From Vigna angularis (lineage: Eukaryota > Streptophyta > Magnoliopsida > Fabales > Fabaceae): a stretch of 64,000 nt of DNA. Made by a program: the position numbers and the translations under genes. Numbering within the stretch: the first letter of the stretch is position 1; every line of letters starts with the position of its first letter. The DNA is taken from positions 40,459,630 to 40,523,629 of the forward strand of contig NC_068970.1 of NCBI RefSeq assembly GCF_016808095.1. Reading direction: 5' to 3'. Below are positions 56,901-64,000 of this stretch, one piece after another. Under the pieces are notes generated by a model. That model saw only the letters and a program-made list of their open reading frames with translations, did no database searches and was not told the origin of the DNA.

Positions 56901-59720
56901 GGAAAATTAAAATCAATGTGTTATCATTAATTTAGTATATAAATCAAACCAAAGGTTGGGTGCCATGAGTTCCTCTCTTCTTACTATTAGAATATAAGTT
57001 TTAATGCAATTCGACTCTACAAATACAGATTATCATCACTGTATAATTACAAAGTTGTTCATATTTCTAAGTTGTGTGAAATTCTGAACCGAGACTAAAT
57101 ATTGTAGATGCTCTAGTGGTAAAACAATTAAAGATAAAATAGAGTGAGATACCATGTTAGAGTAAGGTGAGAATTGTTTGGTTGAATAGAGAGAAAGTAG
57201 TATCTACTTGGATATAAGGAAAAACTAGGAACAAAATTCTGTAAAAGTGGTATGAAGTTGGTAACATCACCCACTTATGAGCTTGCACACTAATTCGAAC
57301 TGCCCAATCCCCTCCATAGGCACTGCCTTCCTCTTTAGATTTTAAAAACTCAGTAGTCAAGGTGATGCCCTGGTCAACCAGCACTTGATGTCCAAAATCA
57401 CGTCCATTGTGCTTAGTCCAACCATAAGTACTTAGGCCATCCTCATGTTTGCAAACATGCCGCAAGTGATATTTGCTATCTTTCATGACAATCCACATCA
57501 ATCCAGCAATCAAAGATTTTGGAGTCCTGAAATACAATCAACACCACAACCTAAAGTCCCCCAAAAATAAAAACAAAGTGAGAATACTTGCTTGATCAGT
57601 CAAATGTTGACTTTTTTTCTGTATGATGCACAGTTCAATCAGATAAACCAAACAAATTTTACGCAATACACATTCAGTATAATTTGTGATTGAATTAAAT
57701 GTGAAAAGAAATGTTTACAATCATTGTTTTTATAAATTGTACTAATGAAAATATGATTTTGTTAAATATATTAGATGAAAGTAATTTGAATGGTTTTAAA
57801 AATTATAGAAAAACTAAACAATAAATAATGTAAAATTGTTTGTAGCAAAATTAGTATTATATTTTAAATGACTAAATGTTTTGACAATAAACTAGAAAAA
57901 CAAAGGTAAGTGCCTGGTTTTGAAAAGGAATAAATTAATTACTCATTTGATTTTTATTGTTACAAAACTTCCTTTCCTAGATTCTATATTAAAAAATATT
58001 TTCGAGCAGGATTAAAAAAAATGAATTCATATTAGTAGAAGATGTTTTCAAATAGGATAATGATAACAATATTTTTTTATAACATTTTAACATCATTTAC
58101 GTGTCATTCTGTGATTAATCTGTATTGGTATTTATGATTATTATTATTGATTATAGAATAATTTTGAACCAATCACAAAATGACCCATAGATAATGTTAA
58201 AATGTTGTAAAAAAAATATTGTCATTATTGAAAACTGAAACGGAGAAGGTTGTAACTATAAAATGGTAAATGAGTAATTTAATTTCTTTATTCTTTTTCA
58301 TTTTTTTCTCTCTCGTATAGGTTGGCACTAAATTAAACTTTGGTTAGATTCAGCAACACCATTTTCTTATTTTATTTTTAAATATTTGTAAAATTGAAAA
58401 AATTGAACATATTAGATTCTCCTAAACTAAATGTTTTTAACCTTAAAAAGTTTGTCCAAAATCAGTCCTATCTAAAACTAGCATGGGGAGGTAAGCCTCA
58501 GCTTTTAAAAGTGTCAGCTTGACAAAGTTATAAAAATAACATACGTACTTAGTATTATTGTAAGAAAATAATAATAATTATCAAGTTATTAGTTTGTCAA
58601 AGTTATCAATATTAAACGTTTTCAATTTCATTTCAAGTGATTAACTAATTGACATATAAAATCAATTATAACAAAAGGTTTTAATTTTGTAGTCTCATTA
58701 TTAAAATCAATTTTATTAAACAGCTTAAATAAATAAAATATTCTAATTTTTTTAATAATTAATTATCTATTAAATAGCATAAAATGTTACATAATTATTT
58801 TTATCATTTTTAACTAATTGTTTTTATCTTTTATTAAATGTATTATCATAAAGACAATAATAAAAGTATTCTTCTCATTTTTATTAAAAACCTTTTATCT
58901 TTTTCTAGGAATCACATGCGTCTCCTTACTTTTTTTTTACTATTATAACAAAACAAGTATGAGTATAATAGTTATTGATATAAAAATTATTATTAAATTA
59001 TAAAATAATTTTTAATTATTAAAATAAAAAATATTATTATATTATAAATAATTTTCATAAAACGATAACTATAAAAATAAATATTTTTATAATTTTATTA
59101 CTGGTAATTATTTTATTATATAAATAATTTTTTTTATTATGAATATTTATTTAAATTTCAAAATTATTTATTTAAAAATTGAAATTAAAAAAATTGTACA
59201 TACTAAAAGAGAATCTCTTTATTAATTACATAGATAAAATTAAAATCAATTTTCTATTTGATAAAATATATAGAGTCGGTCTCAGAAAAGTGTTTATCCT
59301 TCGACTAAAAATATTTCTCGATTTTTATCTCACACTGCTAGTTTTATTTTAATTTTTGAAATTATGCTCTTTTTACCAGACACGGAAACCAAAGAAGTGT
59401 TTGGATTGAGAATTTGAAGGAATGAACCTGGCACGAACTCCCAGATAGACCTGAGGACGATACGTTCCCCAATACAAACTCTCCTTGTGCTGTCCTTGAA
59501 ACTGTTACTGAACCGAGTCATACTTCTTCTTCAAGTAAACCAAAACCATCTCTGAGAAAAAACATAACAAAAGAAATTGAAAACTGACCTGAGGAAGGTC
59601 GCTTATCTTAGGCGCAGGAAGTGGAGTGACAACGCGAGGCAGACGGTGTTCTGCAGCTGATTCGGCATGGTTGTAAATCAGAAACACAACGATACCGAGA
59701 ACAATTCTAACGTTGAACAT
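47993..59720 (-). CDS. GCS1: Alpha-glucosidase I (GH63), copy B, with altered N-terminus
   Basis: Same enzyme and the same 22-exon structure as copy A. Exons (minus): 59720-59589, 59501-59428, 57526-57275, 56816-56642, 56266-56180, 56053-55985, 55540-55444, 54030-53948, 53758-53651, 52137-52016, 51932-51825, 51736-51663, 49999-49874, 49783-49716, 49534-49385, 49247-49197, 49090-49034, 48938-48789, 48669-48578, 48475-48366, 48286-48223, 48137-47993. The codon aligned with copy A's ATG is GTG (59886-59888); the first in-frame ATG is at 59718-59720, giving 797 aa instead of 853. That ATG lies just before the membrane anchor ([13 protein letters not shown]), so the cytosolic tail would be almost gone. 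[25 protein letters not shown] and LWEQYDQ are present. Exons 7 and 18 each have one more codon than in copy A. No stop or frameshift is seen. Intron 13 starts GC. Working gene or early pseudogene is open. Confidence 0.9.
52910..53001 (+). pseudogene. Copia reverse transcriptase scrap in intron 9 of GCS1-B
   Basis: About 90 bp translate to [11 protein letters not shown], stop, then a frame giving HGIDYDE-like sequence. This is the conserved KARLVAKGY...GIDYDETF motif of copia RT. Nothing else of the element is visible around it. Confidence 0.6.
54520..54990 (-). pseudogene. Copia gag scrap in intron 7 of GCS1-B
   Basis: Minus-strand translation gives [16 protein letters not shown], then in another frame [35 protein letters not shown] and [12 protein letters not shown]. 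This is the order of the UBN2-type gag of copia elements (leucine-rich helices, then a ddRvv-kiLvtlp motif). It is broken by stops and no LTR was recognised. Confidence 0.55.
57527..59427 (-). other. Long AT-rich intron 2 of GCS1-B
   Basis: 1.9 kb, very AT-rich, against about 390 bp for the same intron in copy A. No coding relic was seen. A segment near 58050-58230 (ATAACATTTTAACATCATTTACG and its inverse) may be a small inverted-repeat element. Confidence 0.5.
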
Positions 59721-59888
59721 TGGAATTGAACTTTTTCCTGTGTGGCGATTCAACTTTTGGGGGAGTGTTTGGTTGTCCAGTGGCTGTTTCAATCTGAACC
59801 CGTCTAGCAGTGTAAAGTAATGGAAAAGTTCGTGTGAAACTTGATCTACAGCGGGAAAAACTAGGGACGCAAATGAATCACCGTTCAC

Positions 59889-60940
59889 CGTTTTGTTTTT
59901 GCCACTTAAAATAATTAAAATGAAAAAATTGGCTATGAGGATGCACCACGGAATAAATACAATGGAATAGTTTATTACTTCTGAAATAGTAGATAAATAT
60001 AAAATATAATTTGGTTAAATCACTAAAAGATATTAAGTATAATAGCATATTTTAGAATTCAATATATTTTTCATATAATAATAAAGATAAAACACCACAA
60101 CCATATAGAATAGAATAATTAAACAACAATCATTCGTTTTTTTTTTACTTTCAATAAACAGGTAATCAATTATATAACAACTTTCAAATAACTAAAGATT
60201 TAATTGGTGGCACCTTATCCAACTAAAAAGTTTTTTCACTTCACACATTTTATATCAAAAGAGTAAATTTTTTTTACAACTTTTATAGAAAATGCATTAG
60301 TATCATTCAAAATGCAATTAGGTATATCTTTATCCTCATTAATCATTAAAGAAGAAAAATCACATAAATTAACAAAAAAACAAGTTTGTGAGTATGTGTC
60401 CAAGTTGAACTAACAACATAATATAATCTTACTCTGTCAAAATAAGGAATTCTAGCAAATTTAGGTAGACAAATGTTAGAACACCAACAATCATTCTAAA
60501 GATTAATACAATAACCCTTAATTAGTGTCCAAAAAATATTTTGAAAAACAACATCATATACATCCTTAATACCATTTTTGATACTTAGACTTAAGAAATC
60601 GAATACACACGAGTTCAGTCTAAGTCATTTCACCATAAACAAATTCCCAAGTTGATGGCATACCCCCTAAACACATTCAAGAAGAGCTAGAGTCATTTAT
60701 GCAAGGTGAAATAAAGCTTTTCCTCTTTGGCCATCATGTAATACTTCTAGACCTTATATTTAAGGTCAAATACTGTAGGATTTCTTTTTAGGCCCTGTAT
60801 TAAGGGCCAAGTATGTCGGATTTTTGAATAAACTTGCTTATGTTGTAGGGCAATATTTGTGTCTAACTTAAGCTAATCTTGGGTGATTAATTTTGTAACC
60901 CTAGCTTGGTAGAGGGTGTCCCACATGGGACATGGTGGTC
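59889..60940. other. 5' flank of GCS1-B and spacer
   Basis: AT-rich. No promoter motif could be assigned and no gene is visible on either strand. Confidence 0.5.
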
Positions 60941-61007
60941 GCATGACAAGCTCTTAGTGAAGAGTTTTCCTACAAAGGTAGTGACATTAACCAACGTCTA
61001 CTACAAC

Positions 61008-61296
61008 TCGTGTCTTTGGGTAGCGTAGTAGCACCTTCTTCACTTGCTTGTTTCCTCATAAGAAAAGTTTGCGTCTTTTGGACCTCTTATGGCCTTTCAA
61101 CCTAAAATCGAATTTGGGTCCTTGCCTAGTTCCATTCCAACCGGCAATGAAAACAAATACGGTGACATGAGAATTAGGCAAGGACCCAGGTTCGATTTTG
61201 GGTTGAAATGCTATAAGCCATCCAAAAGACGCAAGCTTTCCTTATGAGGAAACTAGCAAAGGGAGAAGGTGCTACTACGCTACCCAAAGACACGAG
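61008..61296. repeat. Long inverted repeat, about 125-bp arms and 40-bp loop
   Basis: The left arm (61008-61131; CTCGTGTCTTTGGGTAGCG to GGGTCCTTGCCTA) is matched in reverse by the right arm (61172-61296) at roughly 85% by eye. A transcript would fold into a near-perfect hairpin. No ORF is associated. Confidence 0.85.
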
Positions 61297-61499
61297 AAAA
61301 ACTGCACCAAAACACAACGAAAACTCATTTTAATCGGTTCAAATGGAAGATAATCCATCAAAGACTAATTTAATCGGAGTAAACGTAAGTTTAAACGGTT
61401 CAAAAGAGACAAAACGCACTTGAACATGCAATGTCGCGGAGAGAAAAGGCGAGAAGGAAGACGATGAAGTGCCTGTAACCGCGGGTTAGATTTTTGATT

Positions 61500-61980
61500 T
61501 AACAGGAAACCAGACGTCGGGTACAGGGGGGGGCATCGACGTCTATTCTTGACTAGACGTTAGGGACCTCACTAATATGACGTCCAAAACAACTCTTCAC
61601 CTATCCTGTCAGGCCATTTAGACGTCGGATGGCGGGATCAGACATCCATATGGCGGAAAAAACAACTTTTCACCTACCTGTCAAGCATATAGATGTCTGT
61701 TGTAGGGGGCCGACGTCGATAATCGTATATAGACGTCCAGGATGGCGGTATCAGACGTCTATATGGCAGAAAAAAAGAACTTTTCATCTACCTGTTAGAC
61801 ATATAAACGTCTGTTAGAAGGGGCACCGACGTTTATAATATTAGAGACGTCGGGGACCCCCCTAACCGACGTCTAGATGCCCAACTTATTTACGAAAATG
61901 CCACCGGTCAATAATTTACGTTGGTTATTTTGTGGTCTGATGTCTACAAGGTGACGTTAAAGGCCAATTATGCACTAGTG
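61500..61980 (-). mobile_element. CACTA-like transposon end with GACGTC subterminal repeats
   Basis: Read on the minus strand from 61980: CACTAGTGCATAATTGGCC, TTTAACGTCACC, then a dense field of GACGTC and variants (about a dozen to 61510). CACTA termini with short subterminal repeats in both orientations are characteristic of En/Spm-type elements. Within it, a 113-bp unit starting GATGGCGG is tandemly duplicated (61628 and 61741). The opposite end and a transposase were not found. Confidence 0.6.
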
Positions 61981-62053
61981 CTAGTGGGGAACTTTTGCTA
62001 AAGTGGTTTTCCACTTAACGAGCTCTTAGTAGAGTTTTCTTACAAAGGTAGTG

Positions 62054-64000
62054 GTCATGTTTTATTTGAAGGTACGGGGAAACACTAGAGGGGGGTTGAA
62101 TAGTGCTTCTATAGTTTTTTGCATGATGTATGCAACACTTATGAGTTGGTAAGCATGGTTAGTAAACGTTTTCCAAGAGAGATCATTTACTTGACCAACT
62201 CAACATATTCAAGTTTGAACGTGGGCAGTAATCTTATGTGGAGTAGCGCGTAGTAATAGAGAGTGGAAGCATAGGAGAAGCTAACAAGACTACATCGTTT
62301 ATCAATAGACTAAAACACACACAATGTTTTATACTGGTTCACCTGTTAAGGCTACATCTAGTTCTCCTCTAAGTTAACTTAGAGGGTTCCATTAGATATT
62401 TAATGAAGTACAATTTGAGTTTAACTTACTCCTAATTGTGTAGTATTATTCACCACTCTTGGTATCCCTAGACGCTCACAGTACCTCTAAGAAACTGTGT
62501 CTAGTTTAATTTCTCCTACTTATAGTTGTGTAGTATTATTTATCCCTCCTAGTATCCTTAATCAGTGAATAACCTCCAATTACCCTAGATTAGTTGAATA
62601 TTCGCACCAGTCCTCGTACCCAACAATTCGTTGAGATTTCCTTAAGTATTCGTACCACTCTTAGTACTCAACAACCCGTCGATATTTCCTTCAGTATCAC
62701 CCACTCCTGGTTGTGCAGTATTCTTCACCACTCCTAGTATCCCTGATCAACAAATAACCTTTAGTTACCATAGATCAGTTGAGTATTCATACCACACCTG
62801 GTACTAGACAATCTCGCCTAGATTTCCTTAACTTCTCATAGTTAAGTTGTAAGTGTTTTAATTCTCTCCAAAATTGCAATCAACGATTGCTTACAAGTAG
62901 TTCAAACTATATCCCGTAGAGATGATTTGATTACAATACAATGCAGTATAAACACTCGCAGGTATTTTCCTCATCTCTCTTTTTCTCACCTTACATAAGT
63001 AAGCATTTAATACAATGAATATTAGAGGGATGCTTTACTTTGCTCTTTTATCTCTTTCTCTCATGTGGTAAACACAGGCAAATATTACAATGAAGATTGA
63101 GAGACTTTCTTTTGTATTTCACTCTTTTACTCTATCTTCTTTTTTAAGTGGATATTCTGATGAAGCTTGAGAGTGTTCTCCTTTTCTTGAGCTCTTCTCT
63201 TTTCCTTATGATAGTAGGAATTTGGCATTGATAGCTCAAATAGATTTCCTCGCTCAATGGATGATGAGATATCTTTATATCTTTATATTTTCTCTCATCT
63301 TCATCATCATCTTCTTCTTTCTTCTGGTCTTCTATTTATACACCTTAAGGAAATATCCGTTGTGATGATGCTTGCCTTGGGATTTGTCAATATGACCGTT
63401 TAACGAAGCTATTCTTAAGAAATGTTCCTTTCTAGCTATTTGTGTAGGTGTCAGTCATAGGATGATGTCTTTTGTTAGAACATACGTGTTTTTCAGAGCT
63501 TTTATCAAAAGTGATGTTGACTTATCTTTTGGCACAATTTTTGATAATTTGATCAGTAGTCCTCTTTGTCTTTTTCTCAATGTTCATTATGGCATTTATA
63601 AGATGAACGTTCGTAGTGATTGTCCTGCACAAGATAGATACATATGTAACAAATGTTTAATGTTTTTATCTTTTATTTTAGGATTCTTGTGTTTTGTTAT
63701 CACTTTAATTTGAGAGTGTTTTACTTCTTTTAGATTTGTTTTATATTATTGTTTCCTAGGGATAGAACATTTTGTGACTGTCTTTTCTATTACCTACTTC
63801 TAATCTGATTTCGCTGTTCAATCAGTTTATCAAATATCACTTTTGTTGCTTTTGAACGTTGAGCATTTAATGTCAATTAATGCTTTTAGAATAACAAAGT
63901 GGTTTTTGAATTTCCACCGTTAGGTAGCATTTTACAATTAAATTCTTAATTCTAAGGATACCAAGCGTATATATATACTTCATCATGAGATGAGGTACTT
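62054..64000. other. Unassigned repeat-like sequence
   Basis: Begins with AACACTAGAGGGGGGTTGAA, a phrase common in legume retroelement flanks. At 62440-62830 blocks such as CACCACTCCTAGTATCCCT and GATCAGTTGAGTATTC recur three to four times as a loose tandem repeat of 90-130 bp. From 62950 on the plus strand is T/C-rich. No gene is recognised. Confidence 0.4.

Larger units (their letters stand above)
60950..62053. repeat. 40-bp direct repeats bracketing the hairpin and CACTA-like segment
   Basis: CAAGCTCTTAGTGAAGAG, TTTTCC and TACAAAGGTAGTG at 60950-60985 reappear in slightly changed form at 62014-62053, in the same orientation. The intervening kilobase holds the hairpin and the GACGTC-rich end. 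The two copies may be old duplicated flanks or parts of one repeat family. Confidence 0.5.

Noticed and set aside
59886..59888. GTG as the start codon of GCS1-B
   Set aside because: Nuclear plant genes start at ATG with rare CTG-type exceptions. I report the downstream ATG and keep the GTG as evidence of start loss.
61629..61817. 62-codon ORF with an internal repeat
   Set aside because: It spans the 113-bp duplication in the CACTA-like end; the protein repeat just mirrors the DNA repeat.

Overview
The window is plant nuclear DNA from a dicot, most likely a legume of the Phaseoleae (Vigna/Phaseolus/soybean alliance). Reasons: many GT-AG introns, a dense mix of Ty1/copia and Ty3/gypsy LTR elements, a Sirevirus with an extra 3' ORF, and recurrent AATCGATT palindromes that I associate with legume repeats. 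There is no prokaryotic gene organisation, no CRISPR array and no recognisable tRNA or functional rRNA gene.

The only two host genes I can support are a direct tandem pair on the minus strand, both encoding alpha-glucosidase I (mannosyl-oligosaccharide glucosidase, GH63; GCS1/KNOPF of Arabidopsis). This ER membrane enzyme removes the terminal glucose from newly transferred N-glycans. I reconstructed both from splice sites: 22 exons each, with matching exon borders and all phases closing. Copy A (10402-29143) predicts 848 aa. Copy B (47993-59720, or to 59888 if the old start still worked) predicts 797 or 853 aa. Copy A carries three retroelements in its introns. Copy B is compact but has GTG where copy A has ATG, and it has lost the arginine-rich cytosolic tail.

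Layout. 1-5344: 3' two thirds of a Sirevirus-like copia element (pol, envelope-like ORF, repeated polypurine tracts, 3' LTR). 5345-7632: a gypsy-type LTR packed with minisatellites. 7633-9436: a decayed Mutator-like transposase, entered in frame straight from the LTR edge. 9437-10401: AT-rich spacer. 10402-29143: GCS1-A with nested elements, namely an old copia relic in intron 14, a short-LTR gypsy element carrying a captured MCTP-like C2-domain sequence in intron 10, and a very young copia element with identical LTRs in intron 6. 29640-31762: gypsy LTR remnant. 32597-34895: a Cassandra-type TRIM element with 5S-rRNA-like LTR domains, split by a chromovirus fragment. 34896-38341: a copia relic split by a solo LTR with perfect target duplication. 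38342-43260: an internally deleted Athila-like element (minus strand) with an array of small hairpin repeats. 44151-45432: a Pack-MULE-like element with a GC-rich cargo. 46060-47060: a degenerate AT-rich tandem repeat. 47993-59888: GCS1-B. 59900-64000: mostly unassigned, with a 125-bp-arm hairpin and a CACTA-like end rich in GACGTC repeats.

The genes do not form a pathway. The window records one gene duplication and at least a dozen transposition events, several nested, so relative ages can be read from it. The most unusual items are the MCTP capture, the hairpin array at 39293-39720, the 5S-derived LTRs with a chimeric ORF that starts in the 5S C-box, the Pack-MULE cargo and the start-codon loss in GCS1-B.
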